This document shows, piece after piece, positions 54,474 to 63,170 of a stretch of DNA of 64,000 nucleotides. Where the stretch lies: positions 1-64,000 of the forward strand of contig CANGBX010000003.1 in NCBI GenBank assembly GCA_947452455.1, given 5' to 3'. Below the pieces are notes generated by a model that was not told where the DNA came from, made no database searches, and saw nothing but the letters and a program-made list of their open reading frames with translations. Source of the stretch: Beijerinckiaceae bacterium (lineage in GTDB: Bacteria > Pseudomonadota > Alphaproteobacteria > Rhizobiales > Beijerinckiaceae). Positions within the stretch are counted from its first letter, which is position 1. Every line of letters starts with the position of its first letter. Position numbers and translations under genes: made by a program.

Positions 54474-56207
54474 TCAGATCCGCTCAAGGGTCCAGACCAG
54501 CGCCGGATTTTCGCGCACTTTGGCGCCGACCACGAGCTGATCGTTTTGGCGTGGGCCCTCGCGGCCACCTAAGAAAATGCTCTCCTCGACCGCAATCGGC
54601 AGGCCGCTGGCGCGAAACAGCCAACGCGCATCATCCGGCAAAGTGAGTATCGCGGCTGCGCTGCCTTCAGCCAGTTCCACGCGCACGCTGGGGTGCAGAT
54701 GGAAGCGCAAAGCATAGTCAGCTTGGCCCGCACCCGGCACGCGCCGCTCTGTGGTGATGAGCTTGTCTTCCCCCTCGCAGCGCAGACCATCCGAGGACAT
54801 GGTGATGCGCCGCTCATGAATGAGGCCGAATGAGCGATCATAGCCATTGTGGCGCGCGACAACTTCCAGCGCATGCTCATCTTCCGCACGGCGTGCGCGC
54901 ACCTCGGTCGGGCCGGCGATCACCTGGCCCGCCACAAAACGGTCCAAGCCTGCGCCTGTTGCAAAGCGCGCAGAGGAACGATCCCCCACAATCAAAGCTG
55001 TATGGGCTGCGGTGGCGCGTGCAGCTTCGCGCAGATCGGGGCGCGGATAAAAAGGCACGCCGCAATTGATGAAGAGACGATGCCCGTTATGCGACATTTC
55101 AAAAGACAAGGCACTCGCATGCGCTTCGCGCGAGAAGCGCGGCGGCGGCGGTGCACCACAATCCATGATGATGATCGTCTCGCCTGCTTCAAGGCGCTCA
55201 TAGCCAGAATGGGGCGCATGCGCGAGAGGTGCTGCACGCGCATCATCATAAGCCAGCACTGTTGCAACTGCATGGGCAGCAGTCGGCCCCATGCCATTGA
55301 ACAAAGCCATGGAACCATCGCCGTGACGGAAGAGGCGCAACATGGGCATCATGCGATCAATCGCATTGAGCAGCATTTGCGGCGCACTTGTGCCGCGCGC
55401 TGCATAGGCCTGGCGCAGAGGCAAAAGATGCAACAGCAGATCAACCAACACTTGCGGATTGCGGCTGATGTGCCCGCCATCCGGCAGGATTTGATCTTTC
55501 AATTCATCCACGAGCAATTTGGTGCCGCGCTTGGCAAGCAGATTCATGCCCTGCGCGCACAGGCCCAATTCTGCAATCGCAATGGCGCAGGTGAGGCGCG
55601 CTTCGCCCTCCAACCCGTCATTCAGACAGCGTTGCAGGAATTTGGAATGCACACCCAAGGCACGCATGAAGCGACGATAAAAATCACGATCCGCGCCATC
55701 AAGAATGAGCGGCGATTGCGACAAAAAAGCCAAGAGACGACGCGCGGCAATATCGGCCTGCCAGTCGGGGGTCTGGGCCGGCTTGCCACGCTGGTGAATC
55801 CAGTCGCCCACCAGAGCACGCGCATTGGCGCGCGCCAGCGCACTGTCAGCAGCTCGCAAATGGCGCAACCACGAGAAAGAAGTGAGGCTCGTATACCAAG
55901 CCTCTGAGGGTGGTGTGATTTCAAACGGCGATTGGCCGTGCGTGTTCACACTCTTGCCGGCGAATACGAAATAGCCGGCATAAATATCGGCGGCGATGGT
56001 CGGGTCGGTCGTGCGAATGTCTTGCGGCGCAATCAGCAGGCGGTCAGGAGTTTGCGCACCAAAACCCGAGACAAGCCGCAGCGGCCAGCGCAGCAGACGC
56101 AAGCCAAAGGACGCCCCCCGCCCGGCAATCAGGCGCGTGACCAAGAGGCGATCGGCAATGGTCGACGACCCTGACGGCACAAATCCTCCAAAGAGTAGGG
56201 GCATCAT
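54474..56207 (-). CDS. Heparinase II/III family protein
   Basis: About 577 residues in two domains: an alpha/alpha toroid (about 90-350: DWIHQRGKPAQTPDWQADIAARR, LPDGGHISRNPQVLVDLL) and a C-terminal beta-sandwich (about 370-577: FEMSHNGHRLFINCGVP, TAAHTALIVGD). The RNPQ and H residues fit the lyase site. Its conserved place between rsmB and purH suggests a housekeeping envelope role, but the substrate is unknown. The start is uncertain: ATG 56207 is used; 56240 and TTG 56252 are options. Confidence 0.85.
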   Translation of the reverse strand: MMPLLFGGFVPSGSSTIADRLLVTRLIAGRGASFGLRLLRWPLRLVSGFGAQTPDRLLIAPQDIRTTDPTIAADIYAGYFVFAGKSVNTHGQSPFEITPPSEAWYTSLTSFSWLRHLRAADSALARANARALVGDWIHQRGKPAQTPDWQADIAARRLLAFLSQSPLILDGADRDFYRRFMRALGVHSKFLQRCLNDGLEGEARLTCAIAIAELGLCAQGMNLLAKRGTKLLVDELKDQILPDGGHISRNPQVLVDLLLHLLPLRQAYAARGTSAPQMLLNAIDRMMPMLRLFRHGDGSMALFNGMGPTAAHAVATVLAYDDARAAPLAHAPHSGYERLEAGETIIIMDCGAPPPPRFSREAHASALSFEMSHNGHRLFINCGVPFYPRPDLREAARATAAHTALIVGDRSSARFATGAGLDRFVAGQVIAGPTEVRARRAEDEHALEVVARHNGYDRSFGLIHERRITMSSDGLRCEGEDKLITTERRVPGAGQADYALRFHLHPSVRVELAEGSAAAILTLPDDARWLFRASGLPIAVEESIFLGGREGPRQNDQLVVGAKVRENPALVWTLERI

Positions 56208-56295
56208 GCTGATGCATGACACGCGGACGGATGAGAGCATAAAGCAAAGCAACCCTTAACGGGTCATTGAAATTTTTAGCCTTTCTCGGATCCTG

Positions 56296-57648
56296 TCAGG
56301 TTTTCACAAGGCGGACGGCAAAGAAACCATCGAGCCCGGACAGGCGCGGGTCCTCTTGTGCCAAATGCGAGGGGAGCGTGCGCAACTCGCCCTGCCCGTT
56401 CAGACATTCGGCAAGCCCGCCGATTTCCTCAGCCAGAATGGGCTGGCGGCGCATCTCGGGGTGACGGCGCAGAAACGCCTCGATCTGCATCTCGCCCTCT
56501 TCGGGCTCCAGTGAACAGGTGCAATAGACAAGCCGCCCGCCGCTTTTGAGCAGGCTGACCGCACGATCCAGCATTTTCGCCTGCACGCCGGAAAGCGCTG
56601 CCAGATCACTCGGCTTCTTCGTCCAAGCCACATCGGGGTGACGGCGGATCGTGCCTGTGGCCGAACACGGCGCATCGAGCAAAATCGCATCAAAGGGCTC
56701 GGCTTCAAAAGCAAGCGCATCACCAACGCGGATTTCCGCTGACAAATCGAGACGCGCGAGATTGGCGGTGAGGCGCTTCAAACGCTCGGCTGAGCGATCA
56801 AGCGCAACCACATGCGCGCCTGTCTGGGCAAGCTGCGCAGTCTTGCCACCGGGGGCTGCGCAGAGATCAGCGATGCGTTCATTGGCTTTGGCATGCAGCA
56901 AGCGCGCCGGCAATGCAGCGGCTGCATCTTGCACCCACCATTGACCGTCAGCATAACCGGGTTGTTCTTCGATCGGCGCATGGGAGGCCAAGCGCAACGA
57001 GCCTGTTGGCAAGAAAGTGCCGTCTGGCAGGGACTTTTGATCTGTGTCGCCTTTGACGGTGAGATCGAGTGTGGGTTCGCAGCGATGCGCGCGCGCAATG
57101 GCAGCAGCGACATCCTCACCATAGGTTTTGCGCCAACGCGCAGCCAGCCATTGCGGCGTATCAGCGAAAGGATCAGCGGGCGTCATCCATGTTTCGCGCT
57201 GGCGCGCAATGTTGCGCAAGACAGCATTGACGAGGCCGGCAAAAGCCGCATTGCGCGGCTGATGGCGTGTGGCGCGCACGGCAAGATCAACCGCCGCATG
57301 ATCAGGCACATCCATAAAGAGAATCTGCGCAGCGCCGATCAGCAGCACCCATTCAAGCTCTTGGGCTTTGCGCGGCAGACCCGTTTCCAGCATGGCGGCG
57401 AGCGCCAAACGCAACGAGCCGAAATGGCGCAAAGCGGTGAGCACAATGGAGCGCACCAAAGCGCGGTCGCGCCCATCAAGCCCCTGCAAGGCGAGCGGGC
57501 CGGCGCCGGGCGCAAAACGCTCGTCCAAACCCTGCGCCTTGCCAGCCACCTCCGCCAGAATGGCAGCGGCTGCGAGGCGCACGGCAAGGCCGGGCACCAT
57601 TTCGGCAGGCTGCTGTTTTTGGGCGGGGCCCTTGGGCCGGAAGGCCAT
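56296..57648 (-). CDS. RsmB/NOP family rRNA cytosine-C5 methyltransferase
   Basis: 450 residues from ATG 57648, which has AGGAGT six bases before it. An N-terminal NusB-like RNA-binding domain (about 20-150, with DGRDRALVRSIVLTALRH) precedes the catalytic domain: DLCAAPGGKTAQL (SAM), LDAPCSATGTIRRHPD with the release Cys, and VYCTCSLEPEEGE with the nucleophile Cys. RsmB makes m5C967 in 16S rRNA in E. coli; some relatives have several members, so the target is probable only. Confidence 0.92.
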   Translation of the reverse strand: MAFRPKGPAQKQQPAEMVPGLAVRLAAAAILAEVAGKAQGLDERFAPGAGPLALQGLDGRDRALVRSIVLTALRHFGSLRLALAAMLETGLPRKAQELEWVLLIGAAQILFMDVPDHAAVDLAVRATRHQPRNAAFAGLVNAVLRNIARQRETWMTPADPFADTPQWLAARWRKTYGEDVAAAIARAHRCEPTLDLTVKGDTDQKSLPDGTFLPTGSLRLASHAPIEEQPGYADGQWWVQDAAAALPARLLHAKANERIADLCAAPGGKTAQLAQTGAHVVALDRSAERLKRLTANLARLDLSAEIRVGDALAFEAEPFDAILLDAPCSATGTIRRHPDVAWTKKPSDLAALSGVQAKMLDRAVSLLKSGGRLVYCTCSLEPEEGEMQIEAFLRRHPEMRRQPILAEEIGGLAECLNGQGELRTLPSHLAQEDPRLSGLDGFFAVRLVKT

Positions 57649-57746
57649 GTGATCACTCCTGTTGTCGACCGCCGCGGTACCATGAACCGGGCGCTGGCGC
57701 CATGGCGGGCGGGGCCCTATATGTCTCCCATCCGAGGATGAATGGC

Positions 57747-57962
57747 ATGACCGACGCAACACCTACGCCAGACCCCGCTGACGAAGCGCCCAAAAAGGTG
57801 CTGACGCCCGCCGCCCAGCGTGCCCTTGCGGAAGCTGAAGAGCGCCGCCGCAAAGCTGATGCCGAGCGTCAGGAATTGGCAAAAGAAATCAACGGCCGCG
57901 GCGGCCTTGACCCCGCACGCTACGGCGATTGGGAAGTCAAAGGCATTACCAGCGACTTTTGA
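57747..57962 (+). CDS. DUF1674 protein, SDHAF4-like succinate dehydrogenase assembly factor
   Basis: 71 residues. An acidic start, a helix rich in Ala, Glu and Arg (QRALAEAEERRRKADAE), and the family signature GRGGLDPARYGDWEVKGI with a final DF. Mitochondrial SDHAF4 binds flavinylated SdhA and helps it join SdhB; the bacterial role is inferred. The GAGG at 57734-57737 touches an ATG at 57738, so ATG 57747 is preferred. Divergent from the RsmB-type gene. Confidence 0.88.
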   Translation: MTDATPTPDPADEAPKKVLTPAAQRALAEAEERRRKADAERQELAKEINGRGGLDPARYGDWEVKGITSDF

Positions 57963-58060
57963 CGCTGCACGTTATGACGTGTGCGCATGACAAAACATGT
58001 CACTGATGATTGTAGGATCATATTGACAGACTCCGCCAATCAGAGCGTAGTCTTGAGATT

Positions 58061-58609
58061 ATGATCCTCTCTCGCAACATGGGTTTCGCAACAGCGCTTG
58101 TGCTCACGGCCGTTACGGCAGCGAGCTTTGGCTATTATGCGGGCGTCACTCATGCGCCAGATATGCGCATCACACCAAGCCCATCTGCACCGCAATCTAC
58201 ACCAATCGCATCAGCTTTTCCGGGGCCCTTTGCCGGAGAGATCGTGCGCGTGGTGGATGGCGATACGTTCAAAGCACGCGTGCAACTGTGGTTCGGACAA
58301 GAGATCACCACCTCGGTGCGCGTGCGCGGTTTCGATGCGCCGGAAATCAAGGGCAAATGCGCGGAAGAGTCCAAAGCCGCGCAAGAAGCGACAAACATGC
58401 TGCGCGAGATTCTCGCCAGCGGACCTGTGACCTTGCACAATATCGGGCCTGACAAATATTTCGGCCGCGTGGTTGCCAGTGTGCATGTGAAATTGAAAGA
58501 CGGCGTTGACACAGATGTCGCGCAAATGATGATCGCAGCCGGCATGGGCCGCGCCTACAACGGCGGCACACGCGGTGGCTGGTGCGAGAAAGTTGCGCAG
58601 AAGGGATAA
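58061..58609 (+). CDS. Thermonuclease (staphylococcal nuclease) family protein
   Basis: 182 residues with an N-terminal signal anchor (FATALVLTAVTAASFGYYAG), so probably periplasmic. The SNase OB-fold follows: IVRVVDGDTFKARV with calcium-binding Asp, VRVRGFDAPEIKGKCAEES with the catalytic Arg/Glu region, and KYFGRVVASV. Upstream are two short inverted repeats (ACGT-N4-ACGT at 57969 and TGACA-N5-TGTCA at 57988-58002) and a TTGACA at 58023-58028, but no well-spaced -10. Confidence 0.87.
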   Translation: MILSRNMGFATALVLTAVTAASFGYYAGVTHAPDMRITPSPSAPQSTPIASAFPGPFAGEIVRVVDGDTFKARVQLWFGQEITTSVRVRGFDAPEIKGKCAEESKAAQEATNMLREILASGPVTLHNIGPDKYFGRVVASVHVKLKDGVDTDVAQMMIAAGMGRAYNGGTRGGWCEKVAQKG

Positions 58610-58620
58610 ACCCCATCGCT

Positions 58621-58704
58621 CGTCATTGCGAGGAGCAAAGCGACGAAGCAATCCAGAGGCCACGCGTGAGGCTTCTGGTTTGCTTCGCTTCGCTCGCAAT
58701 GACG
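58621..58704. repeat. Dispersed palindrome, full copy
   Basis: CGTCATTGCGAGGAGC at the left and TTCGCTCGCAATGACG at the right, core GGCCACGCGTGAGGC. It starts 11 bases after the thermonuclease stop and is followed by the acs terminator. Confidence 0.9.
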
Positions 58705-58710
58705 GACATA

Positions 58711-58737
58711 AAAAAAACCCCGCCTGAGCGGGGTTTT
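58711..58737. terminator. Bidirectional terminator between thermonuclease and acs
   Basis: A stem AAAACCCCGC (58714-58723) with GCGGGGTTTT (58728-58737) and the loop CTGA. Runs of A upstream and T downstream give a T tract on both strands, so it serves convergent acs and the thermonuclease gene. Confidence 0.9.
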
Positions 58738-58756
58738 ATTTATTCTGACGCAGCTC

Positions 58757-60694
58757 TTACTTACCGCGATTGGCGATGAGATCATCCACCACGCTCGGAT
58801 CAGCCAGTGTTGACGTATCACCCAGCGAGCCGAATTCGTTCTCGGCGATCTTGCGCAAAATACGGCGCATGATTTTGCCTGAACGGGTCTTCGGCAGACC
58901 CGGCGCCCATTGAATGACATCGGGCGAGGCAATCGGCCCGATTTCCTTGCGCACCCAATTGACGAGTTCCTTGCGCAACTCATCAGAGGGCTGTTCACCC
59001 GTCATCAACGTCACATAGGCATAGATGCCCTGCCCCTTGATGTCGTGCGGATAACCAACGACAGCGGCTTCCGACACTTTCGGATGCGCGACCAATGCGC
59101 TTTCGACTTCAGCCGTACCCATGCGGTGACCCGACACGTTGATTACGTCATCGACGCGGCCCGTGATCCAGTAATAGCCATCCTCATCGCGACGGCAGCC
59201 GTCGCCCGTGAAATATTTGCCCGGATAGGTCGAGAAATAGGTCTGCACAAAGCGCTCATGATCACCATAGACCGTGCGCATCTGGCCCGGCCATGAATCA
59301 GCAAGCACGAGATTGCCCTCGCAAGCGCCGTTCAGAATGACGCCATTGGCATCGACGATTTCCGGCTTCACACCGAAGAACGGACGTGTCGCAGAACCCG
59401 GCTTCAAAGCGGTTGCACCCGGAAGCGGCGTAATCAGCACGCCACCTGTTTCGGTCTGCCACCATGTATCGACAATCGGGCAGCGGCTGTCGCCAACCAC
59501 GCGGTAATACCATTCCCAAGCTTCCGGATTGATCGGCTCCCCGACCGAGCCCAACAAACGCAGCGTCGAGCGCGAGGTCTTCTTCACGGGATCTTCGCCA
59601 GCGCCCATCAGCGAGCGAATGGCGGTCGGTGCGGTGTAGAAAATATTGACCTTGTGCTTGTCGATCACTTCCCAGAAACGCGACATGGACGGATAGTTCG
59701 GCACGCCTTCAAACATCAGCGTCGTCGCACCATTGGCGAGCGGTCCGTAGACAATGTAGCTGTGGCCTGTGACCCAACCCACGTCAGCCGTGCACCAATA
59801 CACATCGCCCTCGTGATAATCGAAGACATATTGATGCGTCATCGAGGCATAGACGAGATAACCGCCAGTCGTATGCACGACACCCTTGGGCGCGCCGGTC
59901 GAACCTGACGTGTAGAGAATGAACAGCGGATCTTCCGCATTCACATGTGTGGGCGCGCATTCAGTCGAAACTTTTTTCGCTTCTTCTTCATACCAGAAGT
60001 CGCGGCCCGGCTTCATGTCGATCTTGCCGCCTGTGCGCTTGACGACGATCATCGATTTCACAATGTCGCCCGTCTTGTTGCAGGCCTCATCCGCATTCAC
60101 CTTCAGCGCAACCTTGCGGCCACCGCGCAGACCCTCATCCGCCGTGATGACAACTTTGGAATTGCAGCCTTCAATACGGCCAGCCAGCGAGTCCGGCGAG
60201 AAGCCGCCAAAGACGATGGAGTGAACAGCACCCAAACGCGCGCAAGCCAGCATGGCGTAAGCGGCTTCCGGAATCATCGGCATATAGATGGTGACCGTGT
60301 CACCCTTGCTGACGCCATGCGCCTTCAGCACATTGGCAAACTTGCCAACTTCTGCATGCAGCTCGCGATAGGTGATGTGTTTTGATTCATTCGGGTCGTC
60401 ACCTTCCCAAATGATCGCGGTCTGATCACCGCGCTTTTCGAGATGGCGATCAACGCAATTATAGGCGACGTTGGTGACGCCATCTTCATACCATTTGATT
60501 GAAACATTGTTCGGATCGTAGCTGGTGTTCTTCACTTTGGTGAAGGGCTTGAACCAGTCGATGCGCTTGCCGTGCTCGCCCCAGAAGGCTTCCGGATTGT
60601 CGACAGATTGGGCGTACATGGTCTTGTACTTGGCGTCGTCGACATAAGCGCGACGGGCCCAATCAGCACTGACGCCGTAAACTTTCTCGGACAT
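58757..60694 (-). CDS. acs: Acetyl-CoA synthetase
   Basis: Activates acetate to acetyl-CoA via acetyl-AMP. 645 residues, usual length. Adenylation motif [23 protein letters not shown] (A5), [20 protein letters not shown] (A7-A8) and the C-terminal [11 protein letters not shown], whose Lys is the site of inhibitory acetylation in homologues. The acetyl-CoA made here can feed PhaA. The 170 bp upstream hold its promoter; nothing further is recognised there. Confidence 0.97.
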   Translation of the reverse strand: MSEKVYGVSADWARRAYVDDAKYKTMYAQSVDNPEAFWGEHGKRIDWFKPFTKVKNTSYDPNNVSIKWYEDGVTNVAYNCVDRHLEKRGDQTAIIWEGDDPNESKHITYRELHAEVGKFANVLKAHGVSKGDTVTIYMPMIPEAAYAMLACARLGAVHSIVFGGFSPDSLAGRIEGCNSKVVITADEGLRGGRKVALKVNADEACNKTGDIVKSMIVVKRTGGKIDMKPGRDFWYEEEAKKVSTECAPTHVNAEDPLFILYTSGSTGAPKGVVHTTGGYLVYASMTHQYVFDYHEGDVYWCTADVGWVTGHSYIVYGPLANGATTLMFEGVPNYPSMSRFWEVIDKHKVNIFYTAPTAIRSLMGAGEDPVKKTSRSTLRLLGSVGEPINPEAWEWYYRVVGDSRCPIVDTWWQTETGGVLITPLPGATALKPGSATRPFFGVKPEIVDANGVILNGACEGNLVLADSWPGQMRTVYGDHERFVQTYFSTYPGKYFTGDGCRRDEDGYYWITGRVDDVINVSGHRMGTAEVESALVAHPKVSEAAVVGYPHDIKGQGIYAYVTLMTGEQPSDELRKELVNWVRKEIGPIASPDVIQWAPGLPKTRSGKIMRRILRKIAENEFGSLGDTSTLADPSVVDDLIANRGK

Positions 60695-60864
60695 ATTCCC
60701 TCTCCCCGGAGACTCCGACCGCGCTGCAATGGCAGTGCGGTTTTTGCACAGAATTTGTGCGCCGCATTATGCCCATGGGGAGCCCGCAAACAAGGCGCTG
60801 CACGGTCACACTTTCGTCGCGAGACGTTAGGGGGACGCTGCTTTTTCTCTCTGGGAAAATAGCT

Positions 60865-61494
60865 TTACGGGCATTCCTTTTTAACGCGGTCCAATGCGCC
60901 GCCAATGCCGCTGAGCGAATAGGTGTCTGTCGTCAGGTTCCCGCGCAGAGATGTCGCTTTAATGGTCAATTTCGTGCCACGGCGCATGGCCTCGACCAGA
61001 GCATTATTGCGTGCAGGCTCTTTCACCCACAAATGCGGGCCCTGCGAGGCCATAACGAATTTTTCATTGCCGACCTGAATTTCCGGAGCGGGCTTATCCG
61101 CCTTCACCGGGAACCCCATGATGATGGAGATCTCGTTGCGGACATTTTCTGCCGGGCGGGTCGAGATGAAGAAATAGGCGGGGTCGCGCTGGAGATTGCC
61201 GGGCGCACGGTCCTGCGGCTTGGCCGCCGAATAGCATTGCTTGGTGGGGCCTGCGCCCGCGATATAGATGCCCCAATCACCAGATTGCCCTAGGGGCGTC
61301 GATCCGGCTGTAGCGGCGGGGGCCTCCTGCTGTTTGGCAGGTGCCTGTGCGGGCTTGGCCTGTGCAGGCTTGGCTCCGGCAGGCGCAGCAGGCTTGGCCT
61401 GCTGGGCAAGGGCGGCGGGTACCAGCACGCCCGTCAGGGCGGCGGCGAGGCTGAGGCGGGCCAAAGCCCGAAGCGAAGGGTAATTGCGAATCAT
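60865..61494 (-). CDS. Invasion-associated locus B (IalB) family protein
   Basis: 209 residues: signal peptide (RLSLAAALTGVLVPAALAQ), an Ala/Pro/Lys-rich low-complexity linker (about 32-65, with repeats of PAQAKPAQ), and the IalB domain with WGIYIAGAGPTKQCYSAAKP, AYFFISTRPAENVRNEISI and a C-terminal Cys. IalB is named for Bartonella erythrocyte invasion, but relatives are common in free-living Hyphomicrobiales with unknown envelope roles. ATG 61494 is used; it is divergent from the ECF sigma gene. Confidence 0.88.
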   Translation of the reverse strand: MIRNYPSLRALARLSLAAALTGVLVPAALAQQAKPAAPAGAKPAQAKPAQAPAKQQEAPAATAGSTPLGQSGDWGIYIAGAGPTKQCYSAAKPQDRAPGNLQRDPAYFFISTRPAENVRNEISIIMGFPVKADKPAPEIQVGNEKFVMASQGPHLWVKEPARNNALVEAMRRGTKLTIKATSLRGNLTTDTYSLSGIGGALDRVKKECP

Positions 61495-61597
61495 GGTGCG
61501 ATGATACTCGGCCAAAGGCTCCTTGCGAGGGGTTAACGGCCCACGCTTTTATGTAAGCCTATGGGTTCGCAAAGGCCCCAAGACGTGTCATGGTGAC

Positions 61598-61623
61598 TTA
61601 CTGTCAAGTTCTTTTGACAGTAA
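61598..61623. promoter_or_regulatory. Perfect inverted repeat between ialB and the ECF sigma gene
   Basis: TTACTGTCAA (61598-61607) and TTGACAGTAA (61614-61623) around six bases. It lies about 104 bases from the ialB start and 136 from the sigma start. The right arm contains TTGACA, so it may overlap a promoter -35 element. A dimeric regulator site is the likely reading; no T tract follows, so it is not a terminator. Confidence 0.6.
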
Positions 61624-61692
61624 CACCTGTGTGCCCGCAGGGACTAGGCCCCCCGAGCAAGGCTCTATTGGTCCGCGACATCTGGCATCCAC

Positions 61693-61717
61693 CGGGATGG
61701 GTTCTTAACCCACCCCG
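61693..61717. promoter_or_regulatory. Imperfect inverted repeat before the ECF sigma gene
   Basis: CGGGATGGGTT (61693-61703) and AACCCACCCCG (61707-61717) pair with one mismatch around CTT. A further CCCC/GGGG hairpin follows at 61722-61734. These may shape the leader of the sigma-factor mRNA. Confidence 0.4.
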
Positions 61718-61759
61718 ACAACCCCGAAATGGGGGCTGCCGGTTCGCGCAAGACACGGA

Positions 61760-62341
61760 ATGGGAATGACGTCCTTCGCCGCTGAACATGCCACATTGGT
61801 TGCTGCAGTCGCCGCTCATCGCGACCGCGCGGCCTTTGCTGTCTTGTTCGATTATTATGGGCCCAGGCTCAACGCCTATCTGATGCGACTTGGCTGTGAC
61901 CGCGCGGCAGCAGAAGAAATTACACAAGATGTGATGGTCTCACTCTGGCGCAAGGCGCATTTGTTTGAGCCCAGCAAATCTTCGCTCGCCACTTGGCTCT
62001 ACCGCATCGCGCGCAATCGACGCATCGACCTCTTGCGCCGCGACCGTGTTGATTACGTCGATCCGGATGATTTCGCGCTCGACATTCCAGATGAAAGCGG
62101 CGTGGATGCAGACCGTCTGCTCGACTCGCAAACGCGCGATGACATTCTGCGCAGCGCGATGAAGCAATTGCCGTCCGAACAATTGGCGCTGGTGCAAATG
62201 GCGTTCTTTGAAAGCCTGTCGCATTCAGAAATAGCTGAAAAAACGGGACTTCCACTCGGAACCGTAAAATCGCGTATTCGCCTTGCCTTCACGCGTCTTC
62301 GTCGCGCGCTCGAGGCCAGCGGCGTTGTCGAAGCCGATTGA
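61760..62341 (+). CDS. ECF-type RNA polymerase sigma factor
   Basis: 193 residues with only regions 2 and 4: region 2 AYLMRLGCDRAAAEEITQDV, LATWLYRIARNRRIDLLRR; region 4 LPSEQLALVQMAFFESLSHS with EIAEKTGLPLGTVKSRIRLA. It resembles RpoE/SigK-like factors normally controlled by a ChrR or RskA-type anti-sigma encoded next door, but here the next gene is on the other strand and abuts its stop. Both ATG 61760 and 61766 are possible. The signal it answers is unknown. Confidence 0.9.
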   Translation: MGMTSFAAEHATLVAAVAAHRDRAAFAVLFDYYGPRLNAYLMRLGCDRAAAEEITQDVMVSLWRKAHLFEPSKSSLATWLYRIARNRRIDLLRRDRVDYVDPDDFALDIPDESGVDADRLLDSQTRDDILRSAMKQLPSEQLALVQMAFFESLSHSEIAEKTGLPLGTVKSRIRLAFTRLRRALEASGVVEAD

Positions 62342-63094
62342 TTAGAGCGCGCCGCCCTTGCTGGCTGCGAGAATGGGCCCCAGCGTATCGCCCCAGGCCT
62401 TCTGCACAATCACCACATAACCATCCGCATCATCCGCGCGCGCTTCGGGCAGGGGGATTTCAAATCGCGCCGGCGCGCCTGTCCAAAAACCAAGACGCAC
62501 AATCGAGCGAACAACATTCGTATAGGTCACTTCGCGCCCGCGATTTTCACCGCGCCCGATAGCAACTGTGCGGTGCTTAACAATACGTAATAATTTGACG
62601 CTGGCGCCACGCTCCATCTGCTCTTGGGCTTCACCCAGATCGACAATCAGCATGCCGTTGCGCTCGCTGAGTGAGAGAGGCGCCACCTCTTTCACGCGGG
62701 CCGGTGATGTCTCTTCAACGAGCGACAGAATCTGCGAGCGATCCGAGCCCACGCCATGGGCCTGGCCATCGACAATCACTTGGGGCGTATAGACCTGATG
62801 GTCTCCCCGGCTCTGGGAATAATGTTTCTGGCGTTGAGAGAATTCGGGGCGGGCGAGCGTGTCTTTCCAGCCGTTGTAATCCCAAATGTCCACCGGAAGT
62901 GACAAGACGATCATATCTGCGCGATTGCGCGCCAGATCAGCCATCAGCGTATCGGCAGGCGGGCAAGACGAGCAGCCTTGGCTGGTAAAGAGCTCGACAA
63001 TGACGGGCCGCTCGCCCGCTTGGACTGGCGCAAGAGGAGCCGTCAGCGTGGCGCCAACCACGAAAGCTCCCAAAATAGCGCGCGCAAAACCCAT
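62342..63094 (-). CDS. DUF1223 (thioredoxin-like) secreted protein
   Basis: 250 residues: signal peptide (ARAILGAFVVGATLTAPL, cut near VQA-GE) and a thioredoxin-like domain starting VIVELFTSQGCSSCPPAD, whose CSSC pair suggests redox activity or metal binding in the periplasm, followed by LSLPVDIWDYNGWKD and YTPQVIVDG. The family is uncharacterised. The stop abuts the stop of the ECF sigma gene on the other strand. ATG 63094 is used in place of GTG 63103. Confidence 0.9.
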   Translation of the reverse strand: MGFARAILGAFVVGATLTAPLAPVQAGERPVIVELFTSQGCSSCPPADTLMADLARNRADMIVLSLPVDIWDYNGWKDTLARPEFSQRQKHYSQSRGDHQVYTPQVIVDGQAHGVGSDRSQILSLVEETSPARVKEVAPLSLSERNGMLIVDLGEAQEQMERGASVKLLRIVKHRTVAIGRGENRGREVTYTNVVRSIVRLGFWTGAPARFEIPLPEARADDADGYVVIVQKAWGDTLGPILAASKGGAL

Positions 63095-63170
63095 TTCGAC
63101 CACCTCTGCAGGCTGTTTTAAAACAACTGCGGCAGAGGGCCACTCACATGCGGGTGAGCGGGGAGGTGGG

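Noticed and set aside
54849-55907. 352-residue plus-strand frame inside the heparinase-like gene
   Set aside because: Antisense shadow; no conserved motif, and the minus-strand gene has clear domain structure.
58023-58053. Sigma-70 promoter (TTGACA) before the thermonuclease gene
   Set aside because: The best -10 candidate is weak and at about 19 bases; noted only in the gene entry.
39317-58704. CRISPR array
   Set aside because: The repeats are long palindromes scattered over 19 kb with no regular spacers and no cas genes.
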